Notes under the pieces: model-generated | Seen by the model: only the letters and a program-made list of their open reading frames with translations | The model's database searches: none | What the model was told of the DNA's origin: nothing | Translations under genes and position numbers: made by a program | Assembly (NCBI GenBank): GCA_018399335.1 | Contig: JAGYNM010000006.1 | Location: 1-44,117 of the forward strand | Length of the DNA stretch: 44,117 bases | Reading direction: 5' to 3' | From: Bacteroidales bacterium | Lineage (GTDB): Bacteria > Bacteroidota > Bacteroidia > Bacteroidales > F082 | In this document: piece after piece, positions 1 through 8,916 of the stretch | How positions within the stretch are numbered: position 1 is the stretch's first letter | Layout: the number at the start of each line of letters is the position of its first letter

Positions 1-1683
1 AAATACGTCAACAGCAGTAAGATACATTCCGTTGTAAGGATTTACCATATCAGCAGGGAATCTTGCAGCTACGCGCCATTGATTAGCATTGGTCAAACCA
101 ATAGCAGAAGCATTCTCGCCGCTATAAGTAAGCGTTACATCACGATTGGCTGGAGCAGCGGGGCCCGGAGTATAATTAGGAGCAGCAACCGGAACACCAT
201 TTGAACGACCGATCTGTGCGGTTGAAACAATAGGTGAGGAAGCTTTTTTGGCCGGCTCATCAAAAGAGGTAACGATATCATAAACCAACAAGCTTTCGCC
301 TGTATTACCAAGTGAACGGGTAATAGTTTCTGTTTCACCTTCTGGCAAAGTAGTCAGGATTTGTGAACTATTGATGTCGATTGTAGGATCTTGTGCCGGG
401 GGAACCAAAGCAACCCATGCCAAATCATCAAAGTAATAGGTAGGTGTTTCAGTTTCAGGAGCTCCTGCATAGAAGTTTATACCACCCATTTGCAGGATAT
501 TGGCATCTCCCTGGGCACCCAGGCTGAATTGCCATTCGTAAATCAATTCTTCATCAAAGTAAACCTGAGCCCAGTCAGCATCAAGGTCAACAACGTTAGT
601 TACTTCAATCCATTCATCATGGTTGTAGGTAAAAGTAGCAGCATTATCACCACCAGCATTCATATAACCTGATCCATCGGTGGCAAAATAAACTTCAAAA
701 GCCCATTCAATACCTGGCTCTTCATAATGCTGGAAGTTGTAATAAGCACCAAATCCGCTGGGAACATAGTAATAGAAATCAATTACATAGCTACCAGATG
801 TTTTATTACCCATTTTAAATACCAAATCGGTAATTCCGTCAACTTTTACAGAATTACTTGGGCTGGATGATTGCTCGTCAACAATTAAAGCATCTTCATC
901 ACCACCTGGATCATTTGACCATGTTGTCCAGTTATCAGGATCAACTACGGCAAGATAATCACCTACAGTGTAGTCATCGAAATCATCGAAATAGATTAAT
1001 TGCTCGATGTCGGCTTCAAAGTTTACGTCATCGAAATAATACTCTGGTGTTTCACCTGTTTCAGCACCAGCAAAGAAATTAACTCCGCCCAATTGCAACT
1101 GACCAGGTTCGCCCTGAGCCTGCAGACTGAATTGCCATTCGTGAATCATTTCACCGTCAAAATACACCTGAGCCCAATCGCTATTGAGGTCAATCATGTT
1201 TTCAACAGTAAACCATGCACCTTGTGTATAGGTGAAAGTAGCAGCATTATCACCACCGGCATTCATAAAGCCTGTACCATCATCTTTGAAATAAATTTCA
1301 AAGGCCCACTCAACGCCGGGAGCTTCGTAATGCTGAATGTTGTAGTAGCCAGCCATACCTTCAGGAACAAAAAAGTTGAAATCAACCCAGTACATTCCAG
1401 AGGTTTTATTGCCAAGCTTAAGAACCATATCGTTAGTTCCTGAAACATAGACAGAATTCACACCCGAAGCAGCTTCATCAGATGAAATAACAGCATCTTC
1501 TGCGCTTCCCGGATCATCTGACCAGGTTGTCCACCAGTCAGGATTTGACACGGCCAGAAAATCTCCGGCTGTATAGCTTTCAAAATCGTCTTCATAAACG
1601 ATTTCGCGGTTTTGTGCCTGCAAACTGAATGCAGTTAGCACAAAAGCAAGTAATGTGATCATTGAAAAAGTAAATTTTCTCAT
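1..1683 (-). CDS. Secreted surface protein with two 201-residue tandem repeats (partial, C-terminus off window)
   Basis: An open frame runs from an ATG at 1683 to the left edge without a stop, so about 561 N-terminal residues are visible. It begins with a Sec signal peptide (MRKFTFSMITLLAFVLTAFS, ending LQAQ). Two homologous domains follow, starting near residues 30 and 231, each opening with a D-D-F-(E/D)-x-Y-T-x-G-D-(F/Y)-L-A-V motif and containing W-(T)-T-W-S-(D/N)-D-P-G, a W-A-F-E-(I/V)-Y-F block, M-N-A-G-G-D-N-A-A-T-F-T-Y and W-A-Q-V-Y-F. Matching codons lie 603 bases apart. This resembles concanavalin/LamG-like beta-sandwich modules of exported Bacteroidota proteins. After the second domain comes a segment resembling the ASPM/Hydin-like linker of type IX-secreted proteins (T-I-T-R-S-L-G-N-T-G). 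The sorting domain that would prove type IX secretion is outside the window. Ligand or enzymatic role is unknown. Confidence 0.85.
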   Translation of the reverse strand, partial: MRKFTFSMITLLAFVLTAFSLQAQNREIVYEDDFESYTAGDFLAVSNPDWWTTWSDDPGSAEDAVISSDEAASGVNSVYVSGTNDMVLKLGNKTSGMYWVDFNFFVPEGMAGYYNIQHYEAPGVEWAFEIYFKDDGTGFMNAGGDNAATFTYTQGAWFTVENMIDLNSDWAQVYFDGEMIHEWQFSLQAQGEPGQLQLGGVNFFAGAETGETPEYYFDDVNFEADIEQLIYFDDFDDYTVGDYLAVVDPDNWTTWSNDPGGDEDALIVDEQSSSPSNSVKVDGITDLVFKMGNKTSGSYVIDFYYYVPSGFGAYYNFQHYEEPGIEWAFEVYFATDGSGYMNAGGDNAATFTYNHDEWIEVTNVVDLDADWAQVYFDEELIYEWQFSLGAQGDANILQMGGINFYAGAPETETPTYYFDDLAWVALVPPAQDPTIDINSSQILTTLPEGETETITRSLGNTGESLLVYDIVTSFDEPAKKASSPIVSTAQIGRSNGVPVAAPNYTPGPAAPANRDVTLTYSGENASAIGLTNANQWRVAARFPADMVNPYNGMYLTAVDVF

Positions 1684-1720
1684 AATGATAAATTTAGGTT
1701 AAGTAAAATGTTGATTGATA

Positions 1721-1752
1721 CAAAAATAATTCAAATTATAAAGTTTTACAAA
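1721..1752 (-). promoter_or_regulatory. Bacteroidota-type promoter for the repeat surface protein
   Basis: On the minus strand a TTTG (1749-1752) is followed after 20 bases by TATTTTTG (1721-1728). This matches the -33/-7 consensus of the Bacteroidota primary sigma factor (TTTG, 19-21 bases, TAnnTTTG). It lies 38 bases upstream of the ATG at 1683. Confidence 0.6.
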
Positions 1753-1773
1753 CTTTCATTTGCGTCTGCCAAA

Positions 1774-2733
1774 TTACAAAACTTTTTTGGGAGCAAAGAA
1801 TTTTTTACCCTGAAAAGTGTCACGATTTTCTAATTCTTTTTCTATGCGTTGTAATACAGCATCATAGCGAAGTGTCCCAAAAGGAGCAGAGATCAGATAA
1901 CGCGGCGGTACTTCACCTGCAAATCGCTCAATCACAATTGCCGGATTCAGCCGTTCGGTAAAAGAAACAACAAAATCAATGTAGCTTTCAAGGTCGAAAA
2001 GCTGAAAGCTTTCGGGATTTTGCTTGTATTCTTCGGTCATGGCTGTGTTTTTGAACAGTTGAAGCTGATGAAATTTGATTGTGGTAAGCGGTAGGTTTGA
2101 TAAAATCTCAGCAGCATCCAACATCATCTGATGCGTTTCGCCTGGCAGACCAAATATAAGATGCGCTCCAACCGGAATTCCCAAGGCAGCCGTTTTTTGG
2201 ATGGCATTGCTTGATGCTGCAAAATCATGCCCCCGGTTGATTCGTTTAAGTGTTGGATCGTAAACGCTTTCCAGGCCATATTCAACCATCACATATTTTT
2301 CTTTTTGAATTTCGGCCAGCAGCCTGAGAACTTTATCATCCACCACATCAGGTCGTGTTCCGATTACCAAACCTTCAATTCCTTCAACCGAAAGTGCTTC
2401 CCAATAGCGTTTTCTCAAAGTATCCAAATCGGCATAGGTATTGGAATAAGCCTGAAAATAAGCCAGGTATTTACTGGTTCTCCTATAACGTTTTTGATGA
2501 AATTCTTTTCCTTCTTGAAGTTGCTGTGTGATGGATTTCGAGGGCTGGCAGTAAGAAGGATTAAAGGCATCATTTATGCAATAAGTGCAGCCTCCAATTC
2601 CCTTGCTTCCGTCGCGATTTGGGCAGGTAAAACCAGCATCCAGGCTGATTTTTTGTATTCGTCCGCCAAAAATCTTTTTGAAATAAGCTGTGTAGCTGTT
2701 GAACCGCCTTTGATCGCCCCAGGGATAATTCAT
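1774..2733 (-). CDS. Radical SAM protein, YtqA/YhcC family (TIGR01212)
   Basis: The product (319 residues from the chosen start) has the N-terminal layout of the TIGR01212/COG1242 radical SAM family: R-R-F-N-S-Y, then F-G-G-R-I-Q-K-I-S-L-D-A-G-F-T, then a cysteine cluster C-P-N-R-D-G...G-G-C-T-Y-C (CX11CX2C) expected to bind the SAM-reactive 4Fe-4S cluster. Downstream blocks G-T-R-P-D, E-Y-G-L-E-S and H-L-I-F-G-L-P-G-E-T also fit the family. The substrate of these proteins is not firmly established. An in-frame ATG exists seven codons upstream (2754). I prefer 2733 because related proteins begin close to R-x-x-x-Y, and because a -7-like element, TATATTTG (2738-2745), lies between the two ATGs. 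The frame is intact. Confidence 0.85.
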   Translation of the reverse strand: MNYPWGDQRRFNSYTAYFKKIFGGRIQKISLDAGFTCPNRDGSKGIGGCTYCINDAFNPSYCQPSKSITQQLQEGKEFHQKRYRRTSKYLAYFQAYSNTYADLDTLRKRYWEALSVEGIEGLVIGTRPDVVDDKVLRLLAEIQKEKYVMVEYGLESVYDPTLKRINRGHDFAASSNAIQKTAALGIPVGAHLIFGLPGETHQMMLDAAEILSNLPLTTIKFHQLQLFKNTAMTEEYKQNPESFQLFDLESYIDFVVSFTERLNPAIVIERFAGEVPPRYLISAPFGTLRYDAVLQRIEKELENRDTFQGKKFFAPKKVL

Positions 2734-2762
2734 AGCACAAATATAAGCATTCATACAAAAGC

Positions 2763-2796
2763 AAAAGCCGCAGAAGCAGTAACTCCGGCGGCTTTT
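2763..2796 (-). terminator. Intrinsic terminator between POT transporter and radical SAM gene
   Basis: A perfect 9-bp inverted repeat (aaaagccgc / gcggctttt, loop 16) lies between the transporter stop at 2816 and the radical SAM start at 2733. Read on the minus strand it ends in TTTT followed by GCTTTTG, as expected for termination of the transporter transcript. Confidence 0.55.
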
Positions 2797-2815
2797 GTGA
2801 ATATTTAAATGAGGT

Positions 2816-4502
2816 TTATGAAACCTTTTCGAGCTTTTTCATAATAGAGAAAATAAATGCTGCTGCGATAAGCGACAATACAATAAAGATTGACCAAACC
2901 TGCCAGATAGCAACGCGCTCGTACAAATAGCTACCAACCCACAGCATCTGATTACCCAGCGCAGTGGCACCAAGCCAGCCACCCTGCATCAAACCCTGAT
3001 ATTTAGGCGGAGAAACTTTTGATACGAAGGAAATACCCATCGGACTGAGGAATAGCTCAGCAATGGTAAGCGTGAAATATGTTGATATGAGATAATAAGA
3101 ACTTACACGTGGCGAATCGGGCATCAATTCTTTAAATGGATCAAGTCCGATAGAGCCTACTAAAAGGATAACAAAGCCAATTGCAGTAATGATCATCCCG
3201 ATACCAATTTTGCGTGGTGCTGATGGCTCCATCTTTCTGCGGTTGAGCCAGGCAAACAAACCAACAATAATAGGTGTAAGCAATACAATCATGGCAGGAT
3301 TAAAATGCTGGAAAATCTCTGGCGAAATGGGGTTAGTATCAGCATTGTTAGTATAGAAATAATACACGCCACGATAGCTGCAAAAAGAAACGCAATGGCT
3401 TGCTGCACCAATAAATTTAGATTTTGCGCTCGGTGCTTGCTTTTTATTGCTTGGCGCGCTCCGGTCCAATACCAACAATAATAGACAGCAACGACCAGAT
3501 ATTAAATATCAGATAGGTCCCAGGGCCAACGGAAGTTTCTGTGCTAGTCACGTGCCAAAGAAGTTCCATGAAGTCCCAGGCCATTTTGATGGAATGCCAT
3601 CAGGAAGAAAATTACCACACCAAATACCAGGAATAAAGCGGTGAGCCCACGTTGTTTGGTTTCTTCTTCCTCATTTCATTAATTTTTTCGCCTTCTTTGG
3701 CTATCTTTTTCTTCACATCAGGAAGTTTGTTTTTAAACATAACAAACACCAGGAAAGAAACGATCATTGTAAGGGCTGCAGCTCCAAAAGCACTTGGTTG
3801 AAGCCTGCACTATAAGCAGCGAGGTATTTTTCGGCAAATACCTGGTAATTGTTCGAGAGCGCAGCTTCGCCGGAAACTTTTTTGACCAAAACTTGCAAAG
3901 GGAGTAGTGTCGCCCCAAGACCATCTGATATTTATGAATGTCAGGCCTGGCAGTTCGTTATCGCGCAGATATCCTTCTGACTTGATAAACCAGTTGATTA
4001 TACCGTACTTTGCTTTTGCTTGGAGCAAACAAGGCGCCGATATTGATTCCCATATAAAATACACTAAAAGCAGAATCGCGCGGGTGAGCGCTTGCACCAG
4101 GATCATCATACATCAGCCCACCGCAACGGCCTGCAAAGTTGCCTTTGAAGGCCGTTACCAAAACGAATTACAAAGAGGAGCGACAGAGTGAAAAACCAAC
4201 CCAAATCCGGGAATAGTCATCAGCACATAGCCGCATGCAACATTGTAACCCAGACCAACAAAAATTGTCCTTTATAATTCATGGTGCGGTCGGCAACAAT
4301 ACCTCCTACCAGCACGCCAATCCGTATATGAGTGTATAAAATACACTATATACAACTCCGGCGTGGATTCGGTTGTCCATACTTGGCGAAGCTAAGGTAA
4401 AATACCAAAATACCCCACCCATCTAAATGATATAAAGCCGAACCGTTCTCCCATATTTGCGAAAAACGCGATGATCAATCCTTTTGGATGTCCTTTAAAC
4501 AT
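2816..4502 (-). pseudogene. POT/PTR-family proton-dependent oligopeptide transporter (frameshifted)
   Basis: The minus strand encodes a member of the POT (DtpT-like) inner-membrane peptide:H+ symporters. The N-terminus at 4502 reads M-F-K-G-H-P-K-G, then F-F-A-N-M-G-E-R-F-G, the ExxER-type signature of helix 1 in this family. The C-terminal 150 or so residues (up to about 3330) are clean and contain F-N-P-A-M-I-V-L-L-T-P, S-P-M-G-I-S-F-V-S-K-V-S-P and G-G-W-L-G-A-T-A-L-G-N, all typical of POT helices 8-12. Between about 3330 and 4450 the frame changes several times. Total span (about 560 codons) is right for the family. Because recognisable sequence continues across every break, I attribute the shifts to sequence error rather than decay. 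Confidence 0.8.
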
Positions 4503-4766
4503 AATTAGTTAAGGTTTTAATTATACAATAGAATAATTGACTTCTGAATTGACTCCTGAAACTTAAGAGAACAAAAATGAGAAAAAAACATGCCACAGCC
4601 CGGCAAAAATCGGACGTCGCCAAGTATCAAGAAAGTTTCTAAAATTGCAGGGCATACCATGATTTATAAGTGTGTTTGAATTGCAGTACATATTTTGCCA
4701 CATGCAAACAAAATGGAGTCTTGTAATATTTTGAGCTATATTCGTCTTAACATCAGAACAGCGCCT

Positions 4767-5278
4767 ATGAATTCTGAAGACTTTAAGCAGCAGTTATTTT
4801 GGATTTAAGAATAAAGCTTTATGCCGCTTAAGTCTGCGTCTATTATCTGACCAACAGGAAGCCAAGGATGCCGTTCAGGAAACCTATCTCAAACTCTGGA
4901 AAATGCGAGAAAATTAGCTCCATCAATACAACAGCAAGAAGCCCTGGCCATGACCATAAACAAAAATTATTGTCTGGACCAACTAAAAGCCAAGCGCAAG
5001 AGCAACTTTTTGCTTTGTCCAGTATTGAGCAAAGCGGTAACAATTTACACCTGATCCGCACAGGCTTGCTGAATTAAACGACGATGCGTTAAAAATCAAC
5101 TACTTGATCAACAACTTACCTGAGCAACAAAAATTATCATTCAGTTAAGGGATGTAGAGCAATATGAGTTTGAGAGAAATCGCAACAATTACCAGCATGA
5201 ATTTGAATGCCCATGCGGGTAGCTTTCACGGGCACGAAAGCAAATCCGACAACAATTGATTCAACAACACAACTATGA
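4767..5278 (+). pseudogene. ECF-type RNA polymerase sigma factor (frameshifted)
   Basis: Starting at the ATG at 4767, successive frames give M-N-S-E-D-F-K-Q-Q-L, then L-L-S-D-Q-Q-E-A-K-D-A-V-Q-E-T-Y-L-K-L-W (region 2, core-binding helix), A-M-T-I-N-K-N-Y-C-L-D-Q-L-K (end of region 2), and L-P-E-Q-Q-K followed by R-D-V-E-Q-Y-E-F-E-E-I-A (region 4, DNA-binding helix-turn-helix). Order and spacing are those of a small ECF sigma-70 factor of about 170 residues, matching the 512-base span. At least four frameshifts are needed, which I read as sequence errors. The stop overlaps the next gene's ATG by four bases (ATGA at 5275-5278), so the two are probably translationally coupled, as is usual for a sigma/anti-sigma pair. 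Confidence 0.75.
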
Positions 5279-5825
5279 AATACAAAGCTATTAATCAGCT
5301 TATCGAAAAATATTTCAGGGGCCTTACACACACTGGAGGAGGAGGCGCTGCTGAGGAATATTTTGAGCAGGAAAAATTCCTGAAGAATGGCGATCGATCA
5401 GGCCGCTTTTCAAACATAGCAAAAATATGTCGCTTGCAGACAAGCCTTTTGAAGCTGCTTACGATAAACAACTTTGGCCAATCAAAAATCGGAAATTAAC
5501 AAGACCTTCACTTCTTCGGCCGCTGGTGCAGCCGTTGCAGCGTAGCAATATTGTTTTCAGTCTGTTCGATTTTAATCAAACTACAAAAATTGAAAGACAC
5601 TTTTAATGATCCGGCAGAGGCATATGCGCAAGTAACAATGGCATTGCAATTTATGGGCGTCAAATTATCACGATGGTGTGAGTCCGACGGGTAATGGCCG
5701 GTAACAAGCTGGATCAGGGGATTGCACAGATCGAACGCCTGAGATGGATCAATACCGGAGTCGAAAAAACCAGCCAGCTGGGCGAAATAGATAGAACAAA
5801 GAAATCTGATAAATTTTACTTATAA
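5275..5825 (+). pseudogene. Membrane anti-sigma-like protein (frameshifted)
   Basis: This reading begins M-K-Y-K-A-I-N-Q-L-I-E-K-Y-F directly at the overlap with the sigma-factor stop. Combining frames gives an N-terminal cytoplasmic part with L-E-E-E-A-L-L-R-N, a probable single membrane segment encoded near 5515-5580 (F-T-S-S-A-A-G-A-A-V-A-A and hydrophobic residues after it), and a C-terminal part D-P-A-E-A-Y-A-Q-V-T-M-A-L-Q. This organisation (ECF sigma, small one-pass protein, DUF4252 protein) is common in Bacteroidota, where the middle protein is taken to be the anti-sigma factor. No zinc-binding anti-sigma motif is visible. Assignment rests mainly on position and layout. The frame is broken several times. 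Confidence 0.5.
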
Positions 5826-5844
5826 ACCTTAAATTTTAAAATCC

Positions 5845-6331
5845 TTGAAAAAGATCGTAATTATCCTGAGTGTGGTTTTAGCGCACGCTTCCTTTATTAG
5901 GATTTTCGCAGACAACCTCCATTGACGAAGCTCTATGAAAAATATGCTGGTCGGTATTTACTTCTCATCTCTTCCGAAATGTTCAACGCTGGCTGCGGGC
6001 TGGGCCAGAATATGGAAGGCGAGGATGCAAGGCTACAACGATTTGGTGAATCCCAAATCAATGGTATAGAAAATTCTGATTTTTTGAAGATTCAATGAAA
6101 AAGAGCAAATTGATTTTATGTCGGAATTGAATAAATCAGTTAATTTCAACGACTTTTGCTGAGCTGATGCGTGTGGAAGAAAAGACGGAACGGTACGTTT
6201 TTAACCAAAAGAAAACGGAAACAAAATCAGTGAAATGCTGATGGTTGCCTGAAGACGGTGGCAGAAGTGGTTGTGATGAGTTTTTTACGGGTTCTATCGA
6301 TTTACAATCAAAATACGGCAAACTGGCCTAA
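5845..6331 (+). pseudogene. DUF4252-family protein (frameshifted)
   Basis: The sequence starts with a signal-peptide-like stretch (K-K-I-V-I-I-L-S-V-V-L-A) from a TTG at 5845; the genuine start may be an ATG lost to an error. Piecing frames together gives T-S-I-D-E-L-Y-E-K-Y-A-G, S-S-E-M-F, N-M-E-G-E-D-A-R, E-Q-I-D-F-M-S-E-L-N-K and E-L-M-R-V-E-E-K, ending near G-K-L-A. These are hallmarks of the DUF4252 proteins that accompany ECF sigma operons in Bacteroidota. The length (about 160 residues) fits. The biochemical role of DUF4252 is unknown; the protein is expected to be exported. It is the third gene of the sigma-factor operon, 19 bases after the anti-sigma-like stop. Confidence 0.65.
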
Positions 6332-6405
6332 AACAATGAACATGTAATTATAAGGAGAATCTGGAAAAGCTTGATAATAAATAGATCGACAGCTTGATTT
6401 TTTAA

Positions 6406-6436
6406 AGAAGGCATCAAATTGTTTCGGTGCTTTTTA
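6406..6436 (+). terminator. Possible terminator of the sigma-factor operon
   Basis: A short imperfect hairpin (aaggca ... tgcttt with a G-U pair) followed by a T run lies 75 bases after the DUF4252 stop. It is weak and in an error-prone patch. Confidence 0.3.
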
Positions 6437-6505
6437 GGTATATCTACTTTTCAAGTTTTTCGTAAATCATGGAAATATGAGTACTTATGTACAAAAAACG
6501 ATATT

Positions 6506-6926
6506 ATGAATGTCTTCAAAACCATCAAATTTGAAGAACCAAGCGTTTTCAATATTTTGAAAAGGCAGACAAATTAAAGAAGGTGGCGAAATTTCTAATC
6601 CACAGATGATTTTCATAAAGAGCGGGAAGCCTTCCAAATATTTGAAATCAGTTTCGAGCTTTGCCTGGAAAATAATGAAAGATTATTTATGAAGCAAGAG
6701 GGTTTATATTAGAAATAAAATCACCACGCGATGCGATTAAGCAAGCTTTTCCAATAACATATCGAGTTGATTGTGCAAGGTCATTTATGATTGGAAGCAC
6801 TTGAAAATAGAAATCTTAGCATACATACCTATTGAAGCCCTTGCAAATGAATATGTAAATAACATCAAAAACAACTACTTACCTTTGTTACACTGGAACT
6901 GAAAATAAACTTTCACAAAAATCTAA
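6506..6926 (+). pseudogene. HEPN-domain protein, HI0074 family (toxin-like; frameshifted)
   Basis: Reassembled frames read M-N-V-F-K-T-I-K, then R-F-Q-Y-F-E-K-A, D-D-F-H-K-E, F-Q-I-F-E-I-S-F-E-L-A-W-K, M-K-D-Y-L, S-P-R-D-A-I-K-Q-A-F and E-N-R-N-L-S-I-H-T-Y. This is the four-helix HEPN fold of the HI0074 ('nucleotidyltransferase substrate-binding') family. The R-N-L-S-I-H element (6809-6826) is an RX4H motif, the ribonuclease signature of HEPN toxins. A TAA overlapping the next ATG (TAATG, 6924-6928) suggests coupling with the MNT gene. In related HepT/MntA pairs the HEPN protein is an RNase toxin neutralised by its partner nucleotidyltransferase. About five frameshifts are present. Toxicity here is inference. 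Confidence 0.65.
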
Positions 6927-7231
6927 TGTTTGGACTTCAACAAGTTGACATATTGAGGATTGAGGAAGCAACAATCTTTGATTTGCTATCGAACTTGAGA
7001 AAGTAATAATTTTGGTAGCAGAGCATTAGGAAATTACAAGGCAGGGAAGCGATGTGGATTTGGCACTTTTTTGGTGATTTGCTTGCTAGGAAGAATTGTT
7101 GCCTCAATTCATTTTGAACTAAGTGAAACAGTTTGATGCCTTATTTTTTTTTTGATGTGATCAATTACCACAGCATCCGCAATGATTCGTTAAAAGATCA
7201 TATCAACCAGCAAGGTAAGATTGATTTATGA
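6926..7231 (+). pseudogene. MNT-type minimal nucleotidyltransferase (antitoxin-like; frameshifted)
   Basis: The product begins M-F-G-L-Q-Q-V-D-I and contains the nucleotidyltransferase signature I-F-G-S-R-A-L-G-N-Y-K followed, after one inserted base near 7050, by G-S-D-V-D-L-A-L. These are the GSxxxG and DxD metal/nucleotide-binding elements of MNT proteins (HI0073/MntA type). It ends N-Q-Q-G-K-I-D-L. The length of about 100 residues is normal for the family. In characterised HepT/MntA systems the MNT partner AMPylates the HEPN toxin. The tandem order HEPN then MNT, with overlapping stop and start, supports a functional pair. Several frameshifts are best explained as errors because both catalytic motifs survive. 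Confidence 0.7.
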
Positions 7232-7247
7232 AAGAAAAATGTATAGC

Positions 7248-7280
7248 AAAGCCTGGCAGAAAATTCCTACCAGGCTTTTT
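7248..7280. terminator. Bidirectional intrinsic terminator
   Basis: A strong inverted repeat, aaagcctgg / ccaggcttt (loop about 13), is flanked by A-rich and T-rich sequence. It lies between the convergent MNT gene (stop 7231) and proS (stop 7306) and can serve both strands. Confidence 0.7.
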
Positions 7281-7305
7281 AATAATGTAAGGAGATTAAT
7301 TGAGC

Positions 7306-8822
7306 CTAATAGGCCTTGGCAAAGTAAACTCGCTGTGCCGAGGGTTTCCCCGCTATAAATACAATTGCCTTCTTCAGGGATAGCCTTCGATGGGATCAAA
7401 CGAATGGTGTGGCTTTGGTTTCTTCCCTTGATTTTTTGTTCTGTTTCGGAAATTGCCGTCCCAATGCGCCATCGCCACCTCAAAACCGCCTTTTCCTGCG
7501 ATTCTGTCTTTAAAGTATATATAATGTATCTAGCTCCGGTATCAACTTTAAAGTATTTTCATTCCTGAAATCGAGGGCTTTCTGATAAAGATTGCTTTTG
7601 AATCTGTTCCACGTAAATTAGCTACTTTTGTTCCAGATTTTGCAGATGCGGCGATTCTTTTTCAAGGGTGTCCCTCGCTACTTCAACGGTATTATTCTCA
7701 AGGTCGCGCGGTCCGATTGTAACCGAAGCGGAATACCTTTCAATTCCCATTCAGCAAATTTATAGCCTGGTTTTGCGTTGTGCGGCCATCGTAATTTCAC
7801 CCTGATTCCTTTTGTTTCCAAAGCTTTTTTAATTTCATTGGCTTTATCAGAAATCTGCTCATACTGCTCATCACATTCTTGTAAATTGGAACGATGACAA
7901 CCTGAATTGAATTTGCGAGTTTTGGAGCACAACCAATCCATTGTCATCAGGAAATGCACGTTTATAATTAGCGCTCCATCAAACGTGGTGAAACTCCCAT
8001 GAAGTAGCCCAAACATAGTCCTGTTTTGTTCTCTTTGTTAAGAAATTTCACGTCAGCTTTGGCAAAGTTTTTGTCCCAGAAAATGTGGGGTTCCAGCCTG
8101 TAGCGCTTTCCCCGTCCTGCATCAAAGCCTCAATACAATATGTTTTTCGACGGCGCCTACAAAACGTTCGTTGGGCGATTCGCACCCCACGCAGCACCGG
8201 AACCGGCCATCCATTCCTCTGCAAACTCTGCCATAGATCCGCAACATCTGCTCTGCTTCCATATGCGCAATTGCCTCATTTTTAGTGGCATGAGCCGTAT
8301 GTCCTTCCTGCCATAAAAACTCTGTCGTGCGCAAAAACAAACGTGTACGCATTCCCAGCGAGGAACATTAGCCCATTGATTTATTAGCAAGGCAGGTCGC
8401 GGTAACTTTGAATCCAGAATTTGCGATAGGTGTCCCAGATAATCGTTTCTGAGGTTGGGCAGACGATAAGAGATTTCTCTTTGGTGGCATCTTCATCCTA
8501 ATAATCCCTTTTCCATTGGGATCATTCTTGGAGACAGTAATGGGTTACTACTGCACATTCTTTTGCAAAACCCTCCACATGGCTGGTTCTTTGCTAAAAG
8601 ATTTTGGAATAAAGCGGGAAATATAGGCATTTTCCACGTGTCCTGTATCAATAAACATCTTATCAAGAGCTTGTTGCATGCGTTCCCAGATGCCCGTATC
8701 CGTAGGGTTTAATCACCATACAGCTGACCTCTTACTGCTGAGTTTCTGCAAGATCGGCTTTGGTAACAAGGTCGTTGTACCACTGAATAATTATCTTCGC
8801 GAGAGGTTAATTCTTTAGCCAT
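7306..8822 (-). pseudogene. proS: Prolyl-tRNA synthetase (frameshifted)
   Basis: The product begins M-A-K-E-L-T-S-R-E-D-N-Y-S at 8822, then K-A-D-L-A-E-T-S-A-V-R-G, I-K-P-Y-G-Y, I-W-E-R-M-Q-Q-A-L-D, H-V-E-N-A-Y-F-P-L-F-I-P-K-S-F and E-G-F-A-K-E-C-A-V-V-T-H, the archaeal/eukaryotic-like ProRS used by Bacteroidota. Later pieces show the anticodon-binding region (D-K-A-N-E-I-K-K-A-L-E-T-K-G-I-R-V-K) and a zinc-domain tail ending in F-A-K-A-Y and TAG at 7306-7308. The 1517-base span equals about 505 codons, close to the usual 490-500. Ten or more frameshifts are spread over the gene. ProRS charges tRNA-Pro and is indispensable, so unless a second copy exists these breaks cannot be real; this is the best internal evidence for sequence error. 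Confidence 0.85.
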
Positions 8823-8916
8823 GAATTTTTGGTATAGTATTTGTATTTTTACGATGAAAATGCCAAAATTAGTAAAATCCATTGGGGATAACACATAAAA
8901 AGTCAAGGAGGACGGT

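Noticed and set aside
391-1443. Several plus-strand open frames opposite the surface protein
   Set aside because: They are shadows of the minus-strand repeat protein; their mutual similarity only reflects the 603-base repeat.
2227-2808. 193-codon open frame on the plus strand opposite the radical SAM gene
   Set aside because: It is antisense to a clear family member, has no recognisable domains, and is a codon-bias shadow.
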